64,000 nucleotides of DNA from Enterocloster asparagiformis (GCA_018380885.1 JAGZSY010000021.1:1-64000); one strand, 5' to 3'; numbered from the stretch's first letter, positions 34,916-42,792 are shown. Numbers and translations are program-made. The notes: generated from the letters alone by a model not told the origin.

Positions 34916-35380
34916 ATGATTTTTGATGAGAAGAAGAACCTGGATTTTTACAAAAACTTAGGAATCGAAGGCAGATACGCCAAGGCGGTTGCGTTTTTGC
35001 AGAACACCGATCTGCAGGCGCTGGAGCCTGGCAAGTACGAGATCGACGGCAAGGATGTTTACGCCAACGTGACCGCCTACACCACGATTCCCTGGGATGA
35101 GGCCAAGTACGAGGCTCATGAGCACTACACCGACATCCAGTATGTGATCGAGGGCAGCGAGATTATGACGTATGCTCCGGTTCACGAGATGACGGTGAAA
35201 ACGCCTTATAATCCGGACAAGGATGTGGTGTTCTTTGAGAACTCCACCCAGGGCGTGCAGATTGTGACAGGCCCCGGCCAGTATCTGATTTTTAATCCAT
35301 GGGATGCACATAAGCCCAAGGCCATGAACGGCCAGCCGGCTCCGATCAAGAAAGTGATCGTTAAAATTAAAGAGGACTGA
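34916..35380 (+). CDS. YhcH/YjgK/YiaL family sugar-related protein
   Basis: A 154-residue single-domain beta-sandwich protein. Conserved metal-site residues appear in EAHEHYTDIQYVIEG (Glu, His and Asp) and a later His in NPWDAHKP. The family (DUF386) includes YhcH and EbgC-like proteins, proposed to act as sugar anomerases or in sialic-acid use. No sialic-acid gene is nearby, so the substrate is open. The ATG at 34916 follows AAAGGAG. Confidence 0.85.
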   Translation: MIFDEKKNLDFYKNLGIEGRYAKAVAFLQNTDLQALEPGKYEIDGKDVYANVTAYTTIPWDEAKYEAHEHYTDIQYVIEGSEIMTYAPVHEMTVKTPYNPDKDVVFFENSTQGVQIVTGPGQYLIFNPWDAHKPKAMNGQPAPIKKVIVKIKED

Positions 35381-35395
35381 GGAACATAAGAGATG

Positions 35396-35428
35396 CCGCC
35401 GGCGCGCTTTGCGAACCGGCGGTATTTT
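35396..35428 (+). terminator. Possible terminator after YhcH-type gene
   Basis: CCGCCGG and CCGGCGG arms around a 13-base loop, then TATTTT. Two further GC-rich hairpins fill the rest of the 220-base gap. Confidence 0.5.
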
Positions 35429-35600
35429 GCGCTTAAAAGCGGGCCAAAAACGGGAACTGTGCGGGCCGGGGCGGTAAGTCCCGGGCCCGCGTCTGAGCGT
35501 TTGTCCCAACTGATCCGTATAAACCATCCGGAGACTGGAAACAATAGGAAGAGAAGCGGCTGCTCCGGCAGGAGCCGCCGCCGTAAATCAGATTGAGAGG

Positions 35601-36779
35601 ATGGATGAAGCAATGTTGATGAAAGAGCGCGCTATGGTTCACTTTTTTGACCGCTTTTCAGATTATCCCTTTGTGATCCGCTGGGAAGGGCATGAGGACA
35701 AGATCGGGGAGGGAACCCCGGCGTTTGTGGTAAATATGAAACGGCAGATTCCGGTGAAGGACCTGGCGGCCAGCACGTCCCTGGCCCTGGGCGAAGCTTA
35801 CATGCGGGGGGATTTGGAGGTGGAGGGGGATCTGTACGCGGCTCTGGATCATTTCCTGGGACAGATGAGCCGGTTCGAGGCCGGGGCGCCGTCGCTGAAG
35901 AAGCTGCTATTCACCTCCAGCTCCAAAAAGAACCAGCAGAAGGAGGTCTGCTCCCATTACGACATCGGCAACGATTTTTACCGCCTGTGGCTGGATAAGA
36001 CCATGAACTATTCCTGCGCATATTTTAAAAACCAGGACGACACCCTGTACCAGGCCCAGGTAAATAAGACGGACTACATTCTGGAGAAGCTGGCGCTGAA
36101 GGAGGGGATGAGTCTCCTGGACATCGGCTGCGGCTGGGGATTCCTGATCATGCGGGCCGCCAAAAAGTACGGGGTGAGGGCCACCGGCATCACCCTGAGC
36201 AGAGAACAGTACCTGGGCTGTAACCAGCGCATTCGCCAGGAGGGGCTGGAGGATCTGGTCAAGGTGGAATTGCTGGATTACCGGGATGTGAAGCGCCTGG
36301 AAACGGCTTACGACCGGGTGGTTAGCGTGGGAATGGTGGAGCATGTCGGAAGGGACAATTACGAGCAGTTTATCCGCTGCGTGGACCAGGCGTTAAAGCC
36401 GGGCGGCGTATTTCTGCTTCACTTTATCAGCAGCCTGCAGGAACACGCCGGGGACCCGTGGATCAAGAAATATATTTTTCCGGGCGGCGTGGTGCCCAGC
36501 CTGCGGGAGATGATCTACTATATGGGAGAGCAAAACTTTCATGTGCTGGACGTGGAAAACCTGCGCAATCACTACAACCGCACCCTGCTCTGCTGGGCGG
36601 ATAATTTTAAGGAGCACCGGGAGGAGGTACGCGCTATGTTTGATGAGGAGTTCGTCCGCATGTGGGAGCTGTACCTGTGCTCCTGCGCCGCCACCTTCCA
36701 CAACGGGGTCATCGATCTGCACCAGGTGCTGGCCACCAAGGGCGTGAACAACGATCTGCCTCTGGTGCGCTGGTATTGA
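35601..36779 (+). CDS. Cyclopropane-fatty-acyl-phospholipid synthase
   Basis: A 392-residue SAM-dependent methyltransferase. The N-terminal 100 residues are the usual CFA lead domain with GEAYMRGDLEVEGDLYAALD. The Rossmann part has SHYDIGNDFYRLWLDKTMNYSCAYF, LLDIGCGWGFLIMRAAKKYGV (SAM motif I), SVGMVEHVGRDNYEQF and FIFPGGVVPS-like IFPGGVVPSLREM. It methylates cis double bonds in membrane lipids, as seen in acid or stationary-phase stress. Start at 35601 is uncertain; ATG 35613 has better SD spacing to GAGAGG. The C-terminal pattern fits the family. A strong terminator follows. Confidence 0.92.
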   Translation: MDEAMLMKERAMVHFFDRFSDYPFVIRWEGHEDKIGEGTPAFVVNMKRQIPVKDLAASTSLALGEAYMRGDLEVEGDLYAALDHFLGQMSRFEAGAPSLKKLLFTSSSKKNQQKEVCSHYDIGNDFYRLWLDKTMNYSCAYFKNQDDTLYQAQVNKTDYILEKLALKEGMSLLDIGCGWGFLIMRAAKKYGVRATGITLSREQYLGCNQRIRQEGLEDLVKVELLDYRDVKRLETAYDRVVSVGMVEHVGRDNYEQFIRCVDQALKPGGVFLLHFISSLQEHAGDPWIKKYIFPGGVVPSLREMIYYMGEQNFHVLDVENLRNHYNRTLLCWADNFKEHREEVRAMFDEEFVRMWELYLCSCAATFHNGVIDLHQVLATKGVNNDLPLVRWY

Positions 36780-36827
36780 GTGAGGGAGATCAGGAGACAG
36801 AGGTCAAACTGAAACGGGAGACGGGAC

Positions 36828-36867
36828 GCGCCTGCGGGGAGAAAACCCTTTGCCGCAGGCGCTTTTT
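36828..36867 (+). terminator. Intrinsic terminator after CFA synthase
   Basis: GCGCCTGCGG (36828-36837) pairs with CCGCAGGCGC (36853-36862), followed by TTTTT. Confidence 0.85.
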
Positions 36868-36931
36868 GGCATTTGTAAATATTTCCCAAACACTTTTTGG
36901 AAAAAAATTTAAATTTTTTTCAATTTACCTC

Positions 36932-36960
36932 TTCACAGATGGAAACTTTTGTGCTATACT
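36932..36960 (+). promoter_or_regulatory. Promoter of the tRNA-Ala gene
   Basis: TTCACA and TATACT (36955-36960), 17-base spacing, ending eleven bases before the tRNA. Confidence 0.7.
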
Positions 36961-36971
36961 AGCTTTCGTTC

Positions 36972-37044
36972 GGGGCATTAGCGCAGCTGGGAGCGCGCCA
37001 CACTGGCAGTGTGGAGGTCACGGGTTCGAATCCCGTATGCTCCA
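36972..37044 (+). tRNA. tRNA-Ala(GGC)
   Basis: A full cloverleaf: acceptor GGGGCAT with ATGCTCC, D stem GCGC/GCGC, anticodon stem CCACA/TGTGG with loop CTGGCAG (anticodon GGC), and T arm ACGGG-TTCGAAT-CCCGT. The acceptor has the G3:U70 pair that marks alanine tRNAs. CCA is not encoded after the discriminator A. Confidence 0.95.
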
Positions 37045-37051
37045 TTGAGAC

Positions 37052-37079
37052 AAGCCATTCCTATGCGGATGGCTTTTTT
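37052..37079 (+). terminator. Terminator after tRNA-Ala
   Basis: AAGCCAT and ATGGCTT arms, then a run of T residues. Confidence 0.8.
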
Positions 37080-37122
37080 TATTGCACAGGGCAGCGCCAA
37101 GCTATGCCGGACGCAGACGCGA

Positions 37123-37150
37123 GAATCCAGAAGTTGGGATTCTTTTTTTT
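37123..37150 (+). terminator. Second terminator-like hairpin after the tRNA
   Basis: GAATCC and GGATTC arms around an eight-base loop, followed by eight T residues. It may back up the first terminator. Confidence 0.6.
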
Positions 37151-37213
37151 ATATGGCGGAGACAACGCCAAGCCGGCAACGTTATTCTGTAATAGGAAAG
37201 TCTGTTTTGTCCC

Positions 37214-37247
37214 ATAAAAAATGAAGCCTGTGCGGACAGAGGCTTCT
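37214..37247 (-). terminator. Terminator of the Cro/CI-type gene
   Basis: On the minus strand GAAGCCT and AGGCTTC arms are followed by ATTTTTTAT. Confidence 0.65.
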
Positions 37248-37260
37248 GCATATGGTGCTT

Positions 37261-37479
37261 TTATAATTTCTGGTCTCTGTCCGACGGCATGTAGCGCATC
37301 ACCTCGTGGATGTCACAGTTGAGGATTCGGCAGAGGTCGTTGATGGTTGTGGTATTGATCGGTTTATCTTTGCGCAGGCGATCAATGGTGGAGCTGGAAA
37401 TGTGGTGCTTGTAGATCAGCGTGTATGTGGATTCTCCGGACTCCTTCAAGGTTCGCCAGAACGGCTCGTATGTAATCAC
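37261..37479 (-). CDS. Small Cro/CI (XRE) family regulator
   Basis: A 72-residue protein that is almost entirely a helix-turn-helix: TYTLIYKHHISSSTIDRLRKD, then NTTTINDLCRILNCDIHEVMRY. It starts at a GTG, with AGGAGA seven bases upstream. It has no effector domain, so it would be a simple DNA-binding protein. It stands alone downstream of the tRNA gene on the opposite strand, and may be a remnant of an inserted element, although no integrase is present. Confidence 0.82.
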   Translation of the reverse strand: MITYEPFWRTLKESGESTYTLIYKHHISSSTIDRLRKDKPINTTTINDLCRILNCDIHEVMRYMPSDRDQKL

Positions 37480-37629
37480 GCAGGTTCTCCTATTCTGATC
37501 AGGCTATATAATAGCATAAAATGTAGGTGTAATCCTGACCATAGTCGAAAGGACGACTATATAGAAGAACGTTTGAAAATGTAAAATTCCCGGAATTTCG
37601 TGAGGCCGGGGGATGAGAGGCAAGAGAAG

Positions 37630-37675
37630 GGCCGCCCGCCGCACAGTGAAACAACTGCGCGGCGGGCGGCCTTTT
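37630..37675. terminator. Strong hairpin between XRE and BASS genes
   Basis: Arms GGCCGCCCGCCGC and GCGGCGGGCGGCC (13 bp) with CTTTT on one side and, on the minus strand, a TTCTCTT run. It most likely ends the minus-strand transporter transcript. Confidence 0.7.
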
Positions 37676-37706
37676 GGGATGCTGCGGTGTAGCGGAAACA
37701 GCGGTT

Positions 37707-38684
37707 CTAAGCGGTTTTGCAGGAGGCGGCCCCGGGCTCGCTTTCGGCGGCCTGGGCGGTGCGGGCGTAGAGATTGGCCAGCACGGCGCCGGAGATATTG
37801 TGCCACACGCTGAACACGGCGCCGGGAATGGTCGCCAGCGGATAGGCGGCAAAGTGGGTGGCGGCTAGGGAGGTGGCCAGGCCGGAATTTTGCATGCCCA
37901 CCTCGATGGAGATGGCACGGCATTTGCTGGGAGACAGCTTCAGCAGCCTGCCTACGGTATAACCCGCGGTGTAGCCCAGCACGTTGTGCAGGATCACCAC
38001 GCCCACGATCAACAGACCGCTGGTCAGGATCTTGGCAGAGTTGGCGCTGACAACCGCGGCCACAATGGCCACGATGGCGGTGGTGGAGATCAGAGGCAGG
38101 ATTTCCACCACCTGCTGGGTGAAGCGGGAGAAAAAGTGGTTGATCACAAAGCCTGCTGCGATGGGCACGATCACAACCTTGATGATGGACATGAACATGC
38201 TGACCATATTGACATCCACCTTGGCGCCTGCGTACACGTAGGTGAGAAGCGGGGTGAGGAAGGGGGCCAGCACGGTGCTTACGGCTGTCATGCCCACGGA
38301 CAGGGGCACGTCGCCCTTGGACAGGTAGGTCATCACATTGGAGGAGGTGCCGCCCGGGCAGGTGCCCACCAGAATCACGCCGATGGCCAGCTCAGGGGAC
38401 AGGCCGAAGAGCTTGGTCAGCAGGAAGGCCAGCAGGGGCATCAGGGTGAACTGGGCGATGCAGCCGATGATCACGTCCTTGGGGCGGGAAAACACCACCT
38501 TGAAATCGCCGGGCCTTAAGGTGAGCCCCATGCCGAACATGACGATTCCCAACAGCGTGTTCACGTAGGTGGTCTTGATAAAGCTGACCGACTGTGGAGC
38601 GAAGAGGGCCAGCGCCGCCACGGCGATCACGATGACGGCCATGTACGTTCCGAAGAGATTGCTAAGCTTTTTCAGTGCATTCAT
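37707..38684 (-). CDS. Bile acid:sodium symporter (BASS) family transporter
   Basis: A 325-residue membrane protein with nine or ten helices. LLGIVMFGMGLTLRPGDFKVV and GVILVGTCPGGTSSNVMTYLSKGDVPLSV are the two signature stretches of BASS/SBF carriers; the latter, in the crossover helix, lines the Na+ and substrate sites. Family members carry bile acids, pantoate or pyruvate and other 2-oxo acids with Na+. I choose the ATG at 38684, with AAAGGAG upstream, rather than 38765. It is the only gene between a T-box leader and a terminator. The T-box specifier reads as isoleucine, so a branched-chain oxo acid or related compound is a reasonable guess at its cargo. Confidence 0.88.
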   Translation of the reverse strand: MNALKKLSNLFGTYMAVIVIAVAALALFAPQSVSFIKTTYVNTLLGIVMFGMGLTLRPGDFKVVFSRPKDVIIGCIAQFTLMPLLAFLLTKLFGLSPELAIGVILVGTCPGGTSSNVMTYLSKGDVPLSVGMTAVSTVLAPFLTPLLTYVYAGAKVDVNMVSMFMSIIKVVIVPIAAGFVINHFFSRFTQQVVEILPLISTTAIVAIVAAVVSANSAKILTSGLLIVGVVILHNVLGYTAGYTVGRLLKLSPSKCRAISIEVGMQNSGLATSLAATHFAAYPLATIPGAVFSVWHNISGAVLANLYARTAQAAESEPGAASCKTA

Positions 38685-38870
38685 AATTATGTTTCTCCTT
38701 TCAGGTTCCATTGATTTGCAGCAGCAGGCGGGCGGGGGAAAATGGCGGTAATGGAGTGAGTTCACCCTGGGGGCATTTTTTTATCGCGGGAGAGCTTGGG
38801 GGCCGTCCGCCCTCAGGAGGCGCGTGGGCCTGCGGGGCTTTTATGGTTTAGCGGATTTGGTTTCCGGTAA

Positions 38871-39155
38871 AATAAAAAACGCCCTTGCCCCCATATTCTG
38901 AGAGACAAAGGCGTTTGCTTCCTCTGCGGTACCACTCTGATTGCTGCCACAGGCAGCCCCTTAGCCACATCCAACAATGTGTGACGGTGTAACGGCCGTC
39001 GGCCGCCCGGACCTACTTTCAAAGGTTCAGCCCGAAAGCTCAGGGGTGATTTTCACCGGATACTCCTGCTGCCTTTCACCTGCCGGCAGCTCTCTGTGAG
39101 GAGGCGGTCCGCATACTTTTCCCCGTCATAGCCTGCTGTAGCTCTTCAATTTGTT
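38871..39155 (-). promoter_or_regulatory. T-box leader, specifier read as ATC (Ile)
   Basis: On the minus strand a leader of about 280 bases carries the T-box landmarks in order: AAAAGTATGCGG (AGTA S-turn, 5' side of the specifier loop), AGAGAGCTGCCGGCAGGTG (distal loop), GTGAAAATCACCCCTGAGC (specifier loop, ATC followed by A), CAGAGTGGTACCGCA (the T-box proper), and a terminator of about 15 bp (AAACGCCTTTGTCTC with its complement) ending in TTTTTTATTTT. Uncharged tRNA would pair with the specifier and open the terminator. The only gene downstream is the BASS transporter. Specifier assignment rests on eye alignment. Confidence 0.88.
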
Positions 39156-39161
39156 GTGGCA

Positions 39162-39190
39162 ATTTTACCGCGTTAATAAGAAAAAGTCAA
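39162..39190 (-). promoter_or_regulatory. Promoter of the T-box leader
   Basis: Minus-strand TTGACT (39190-39185) and TAAAAT (39167-39162), spacing 17, just upstream of the leader. Confidence 0.7.
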
Positions 39191-39290
39191 TTAAAATTTT
39201 GCACAATTTTTATTGCGGTTTTTCAGCCCTGTTTGCCAAAGGGCCTGTGGGATGCTATAATGGATTCCGGATAAGCAGGGAGGGATGGCC

Positions 39291-39794
39291 ATGGAGTTAA
39301 ACTACAAAAAGGCGGAAGCCGGGGATCTGGAGGAGCTGGTGCGCTCGCGCCTGATGGTGCTGCGCGCGGCCAACGGACTGGATGAGAATACAGAGCTCCC
39401 GGAGGTGGAGCGGGAGTCCAGGACGTATTACCGGAAGGCCCTGGAGGACGGCAGCCATGCGGCCTATCTGGTCTACGAGGGCCACGTTCTGGTGGGCACC
39501 GGCGGCGTCAGCTTTTTTCAGGTGCTGCCCACCTGCCACAACCCCAGCGGGCGGAAGGCATATATTATGAATATGTACACCCACCCGGGGTACCGCAGGC
39601 GCGGAATCGCGCGCCGCACGCTGAAGCTGCTGGTGCAGGAGGCCAGGAGCCGGGGCGTGGCCCATATTTCACTGGAAGCCACCAGGATGGGGCGGCCCCT
39701 TTACGCGGCCTGCGGCTTTGTGCCGCTGCCGGATGAGATGGAGCTGGCGGGTGGAGAGATGAGAGCTGGAGAGAACGGGGCGGAAGAGATATAG
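39291..39794 (+). CDS. GNAT family N-acetyltransferase
   Basis: A 167-residue acetyl-CoA-dependent acetyltransferase. The acetyl-CoA site is YIMNMYTHPGYRRRGIARRTLKLL, with the R/Q-x-x-G-x-G/A pattern, and ISLEATRMGRPLYAACGF is the motif-B region. The substrate is unknown. The ATG at 39291 follows GGGAGGG at six bases; 39285 is too close to it. It faces away from the T-box promoter. Confidence 0.88.
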   Translation: MELNYKKAEAGDLEELVRSRLMVLRAANGLDENTELPEVERESRTYYRKALEDGSHAAYLVYEGHVLVGTGGVSFFQVLPTCHNPSGRKAYIMNMYTHPGYRRRGIARRTLKLLVQEARSRGVAHISLEATRMGRPLYAACGFVPLPDEMELAGGEMRAGENGAEEI

Positions 39795-39803
39795 CCAGGG
39801 GAT

Positions 39804-39966
39804 GCCGCCGGCATGGAGGCGCTCAGGAGAGAGGCCGCCGGCATGGAGGCGTTCAGGAGAGGGGCCGCCGGCATGGAGGCGTTCAGGAGAGAAGCCGCCG
39901 GCATGGAGTCGGTCGGGAGAGATGCCGCCGACAGGGCTGCGGCCAAGGGAAAAGCCGCCGGCATGG
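39804..39966 (+). repeat. 30-bp tandem repeat, five units plus a partial
   Basis: Five 30-bp units start at 39804, 39834, 39864, 39894 and 39924, with a partial sixth at 39954. Each begins GCCGCCG; four of the five units and the partial sixth carry an ATG (GCCGCCGGCATGG), and unit 5 has lost it. Units 1-3 differ by a few bases and units 4-5 have diverged. The period is ten codons, reading MEAFRREAAG in one frame, but no SD precedes it. Confidence 0.85.
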
Positions 39967-40043
39967 ATATGGCCATGAGCGCTGGCCCCGCCGGGCGGCG
40001 GGGATTCCCGGCCCCGGCGGTAAAGACAGAAAGAGGAGATTGC

Positions 40044-40553
40044 ATGGGAAGAAAAAGAACAACGGACGGAATGACAAAATTTATGTATCTGTTTGGCGGA
40101 ATCTGGGCTGCCATGGGGATGATCTTTCTGGTGGCCGGGCTGGTGGGGCTTGTGACGATGAGATCACGTCCCTGGCAGTCAAGCCTGGTGTTCCTGATAT
40201 TCGCCGGCCTGGGCGGCGTGTTTGCGGCCGTGGGCTTCACCATTGTGCTGCTGCAGGCAGCGCGGGTCCGCAGGAGGAGACGCCTGCTGGAAAACGGCCG
40301 GAGGGTCTACGCCGAGTTGGGGGAGATATACCAGGACACCTCCGTTACGGTGAACGGCCGCTGTATGTGGCGGGTAACCTGCCGCTACATGGACGAGCGG
40401 GGAACCATGCACATTTTCCGCAGCGGCGGGCTGAATTTTGATCCCAGCGGGCTGCTGACCGGCCTGATGATTCCGGTGTATCTGGAGGAGGGGAGGCCGG
40501 ATCACTACGCGGTGGACCTGGAGGCCGTGCTGCCCAGGATCGAAGTCCATTAG
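40044..40553 (+). CDS. DUF3592-like membrane protein
   Basis: A 169-residue protein with two membrane helices (about 15-38 and 50-70), then a basic stretch (RVRRRRRLLENG) and a beta-rich soluble part with AELGEIYQDTSVTVNGRC and the Pro-containing end MIPVYLEEGRPDHYAVDLE. This layout matches DUF3592 proteins of unknown function. The ATG at 40044 follows AAGAGGAG; the frame runs on upstream through the 30-bp repeats but without an SD, so I exclude that part. Confidence 0.72.
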   Translation: MGRKRTTDGMTKFMYLFGGIWAAMGMIFLVAGLVGLVTMRSRPWQSSLVFLIFAGLGGVFAAVGFTIVLLQAARVRRRRRLLENGRRVYAELGEIYQDTSVTVNGRCMWRVTCRYMDERGTMHIFRSGGLNFDPSGLLTGLMIPVYLEEGRPDHYAVDLEAVLPRIEVH

Positions 40554-40603
40554 GAAAAATTTGGGTTTTAAGGAAAATGTAAGGTTGCGTAACCAAAAAG
40601 GAC

Positions 40604-40631
40604 TTGCTTTTTCTTCGAAAGTTTGTATAAT
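40604..40631 (+). promoter_or_regulatory. Promoter of the small secreted peptide gene
   Basis: TTGCTT and TATAAT (40626-40631), spacing 16. The dyad GGTTGCGTAACC (40583-40594) lies just upstream and could be an operator. Confidence 0.65.
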
Positions 40632-40694
40632 GAGAGACGGACAAAGGGTAAGCAACTCAAAGGTGAGGCTTATGCATCCAGGAGGCAGAGGGAT

Positions 40695-40844
40695 ATGAAA
40701 ATCCGTAAAATACTGGGCGGTATGGCCTGGTTTATACTGGCGGCCGGGCTGGTGCTGTTCAACGCCGTGGCGGCGGACGCACAGGTTTGGGAAACTTCTG
40801 AGGTTCAGGAGACCGCGTGCCGGACATCCGATGAACCCTTATGA
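40695..40844 (+). CDS. Small secreted or membrane peptide, unknown function
   Basis: A 49-residue product from ATG 40695, ten bases after a perfect AGGAGG. The start MKIRK is followed by a hydrophobic core (ILGGMAWFILAAGLVLFNAV) and AADAQ, a possible signal-peptidase site (ADA-Q), which would release a 20-residue acidic peptide (VWETSEVQE...). Own promoter upstream and a strong terminator 20 bases downstream make it a monocistronic unit. No homologue is recognised; it could be a signalling peptide, a small lipid-facing protein or a decayed gene. Confidence 0.68.
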   Translation: MKIRKILGGMAWFILAAGLVLFNAVAADAQVWETSEVQETACRTSDEPL

Positions 40845-40864
40845 TGTCAAAGGTCGAAATGTAG

Positions 40865-40899
40865 TTGGGAGCGCAGGAATTGCGCTCCCAATTTTTTTT
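40865..40899 (+). terminator. Strong terminator after the small peptide gene
   Basis: TTGGGAGCGCA and TGCGCTCCCAA, perfect 11-bp stem with loop GGAAT, then eight T residues. Confidence 0.9.
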
Positions 40900-40905
40900 G
40901 AATGG

Positions 40906-40970
40906 AATGGGCCGCCGCAATACTGCCGGCCGCTGCGCGCGATGGGCCGGCGGTATTGCGGCGGCCCATT
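40906..40970. repeat. Long 26-bp inverted repeat
   Basis: Arms at 40906-40931 and 40945-40970 are complementary over 26 bases with a single G-T mismatch, around a 13-base loop. It lies seven bases after the terminator and has no T-run, so it is not needed as a terminator. It may be a REP/MITE-like element, a processing site or part of the next gene's leader. Confidence 0.8.
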
Positions 40971-41124
40971 TGATAAAATATTGATTCCGGGGAAGCCTAT
41001 GATCATAGCACAACTTTTGCAATGTAATCAACAAAAACGGATATGGATTCCCGGGCGGCGAGGTGGTAAGATAGAACCATCAGAAACAGGGAGTTTTAAC
41101 AACGAGAAACAGGAGGAAAAGGTT

Positions 41125-42744
41125 ATGCGTTTACTGGACAGTGAGTTGAAAGACAAGAGCGTGTGGGAGAAGGCCGGCATTGAGCTGCCCAAATTCGACC
41201 GCGAGGCGATGAAGGCGGAGACCGCAAAGTGTCCTCGGTGGGTACATTTCGGAGCGGGCAACATTTTCCGGGCATTTCCGGCGGCCCTTCAGCAGAAGCT
41301 GCTGAACGAGGGCGTGGAAAAGACCGGCATCATTGTGGCGGAGGGTTACGACTATGAGATCGTGAAAAAGGCGTACCGTCCCCAGGACGACCTGAGCCTG
41401 CTGGTGACCCTGAAGGCCAACGGGACCATTGAAAAGACCGTGATCGGCAGCCTGGCCCAGTCCCTGACCGTGGACCGCGGCGACGAGGCGGACTGGAACC
41501 GCCTGAAGGAGATTTTCGCAAGCGCGACCCTGCAGATGGTCAGCTTCACCATCACCGAGAAGGGCTACAGCCTGACAGGAGCGGACGGAAGCTTCCGCGC
41601 GGACGTAACTGCGGATTTTGAGGCCGGCCCGGACAAGGCCGACAGCTACATCGGCAAACTGGCGGCGCTCTGCTATCACCGCTTTGTGAGCGGAAAGCTG
41701 CCCCTGGCCCTGGTGAGCATGGACAACTGCTCCCACAATGGCGACAAGCTCTACGCAGCCGTACACGCCTACGCCGAGGAGTGGGCCAAGAGAGGGCTGG
41801 TGGACGAGGGCTTCCTGGCCTACATTGAGAACCCGGCCAGCGTTTCCTTCCCCTGGAGCATGATCGATAAGATCACCCCCCGCCCGGACGACAGCGTGAA
41901 AAAGATGCTGGAGGACGTGGGCTTTACGGACACCGAGAGCATCGTGACCAGCAAGAACACCTATGTGGCTCCCTTTGTGAATGCGGAGGAGGCTGAGTAC
42001 CTGGTGATCGAGGATGCGTTCCCCAACGGCCGTCCGGCTCTGGAGAAGTCCGGCGTGATGTTCACCACCCGGGAGACCGTGGAGAAGGTGGAGCGCATGA
42101 AGGTCTGCACCTGCTTAAATCCCCTCCACACCACCCTGGCCGTATACGGCTGCCTGCTGGGCTACACCAAGATCAGCGAGGAGATGAAGGACGAGGACCT
42201 GGTGAAGCTGGTGGAGATCATCGGCTATCAGGAAGGCCTGCCGGTTGTGACCGACCCGGGTATCCTCTCCCCCAAGAAGTTCATCGACGAGGTGCTGCAG
42301 ATTCGCGTGCCCAACCCCTTTATGCCGGATACGCCCCAGCGCATCGCCTGCGATACCTCTCAGAAGCTGTCCATCCGCTTCGGAGAGACCATCAAGGAGT
42401 ACGCCTCCAGGCCGGAGCTTCAGGTTTCCGATCTGAAGTTCATCCCCATGGTGCAGGCGGGCTGGTGCCGTTACCTGCTGGGCGTGGACGACGAGGGCAA
42501 GACCTTCACCGTCAGCCCGGACCCCATGTACGAGTCCCTGGCAAAGCAGCTTGAGGGCGTGAAGCTCGGTCAGGCTTGCGACGTGCACAAGGTTCTGGAG
42601 CCCATTCTGAGCAACGCCAAAATCTTCGGCGTAAACCTCTACGAGGTTGGCCTGGGCGAGACCGTGGAGGGCATCTTCACCGAACTGACCGCCGGCCCCG
42701 GCGCCGTGCGCGCAACGCTGAAAAAGCATTTGGCAGAGGCGTAA
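41125..42744 (+). CDS. Mannitol dehydrogenase/fructuronate reductase family protein
   Basis: A 539-residue polyol dehydrogenase of the long-chain, zinc-independent type. WVHFGAGNIFRAFPAA is the NAD(P) site; VSMDNCSHNGDKL and SFPWSMIDKITPRP are conserved family patches; CLNPLHTTLAVYGCLLGY includes the catalytic region with the His. It would interconvert fructuronate/mannonate (UxuB), tagaturonate/altronate (UxaB) or fructose/mannitol; UxuB-type use is most likely in a gut anaerobe, but the neighbours do not decide. The ATG at 41125 follows AGGAGG; a longer frame to 40831 would read through the terminator. Confidence 0.88.
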   Translation: MRLLDSELKDKSVWEKAGIELPKFDREAMKAETAKCPRWVHFGAGNIFRAFPAALQQKLLNEGVEKTGIIVAEGYDYEIVKKAYRPQDDLSLLVTLKANGTIEKTVIGSLAQSLTVDRGDEADWNRLKEIFASATLQMVSFTITEKGYSLTGADGSFRADVTADFEAGPDKADSYIGKLAALCYHRFVSGKLPLALVSMDNCSHNGDKLYAAVHAYAEEWAKRGLVDEGFLAYIENPASVSFPWSMIDKITPRPDDSVKKMLEDVGFTDTESIVTSKNTYVAPFVNAEEAEYLVIEDAFPNGRPALEKSGVMFTTRETVEKVERMKVCTCLNPLHTTLAVYGCLLGYTKISEEMKDEDLVKLVEIIGYQEGLPVVTDPGILSPKKFIDEVLQIRVPNPFMPDTPQRIACDTSQKLSIRFGETIKEYASRPELQVSDLKFIPMVQAGWCRYLLGVDDEGKTFTVSPDPMYESLAKQLEGVKLGQACDVHKVLEPILSNAKIFGVNLYEVGLGETVEGIFTELTAGPGAVRATLKKHLAEA

Positions 42745-42792
42745 AACCTCCATGTTCCAGGCGTGATTCGCCGGCAGGCTGTGTTGATTACA

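Noticed and set aside
39804..39966. Possible CRISPR array
   Set aside because: Units are contiguous 30-bp repeats with no unique spacers and no cas genes near.
39813..40043. N-terminal extension of the DUF3592 protein through the 30-bp repeats
   Set aside because: No SD before the repeat ATGs, while ATG 40044 has AAGAGGAG; kept only as a repeat feature.
40831..41124. Upstream extension of the dehydrogenase
   Set aside because: It would read through an intrinsic terminator and a 26-bp inverted repeat; ATG 41125 has AGGAGG.
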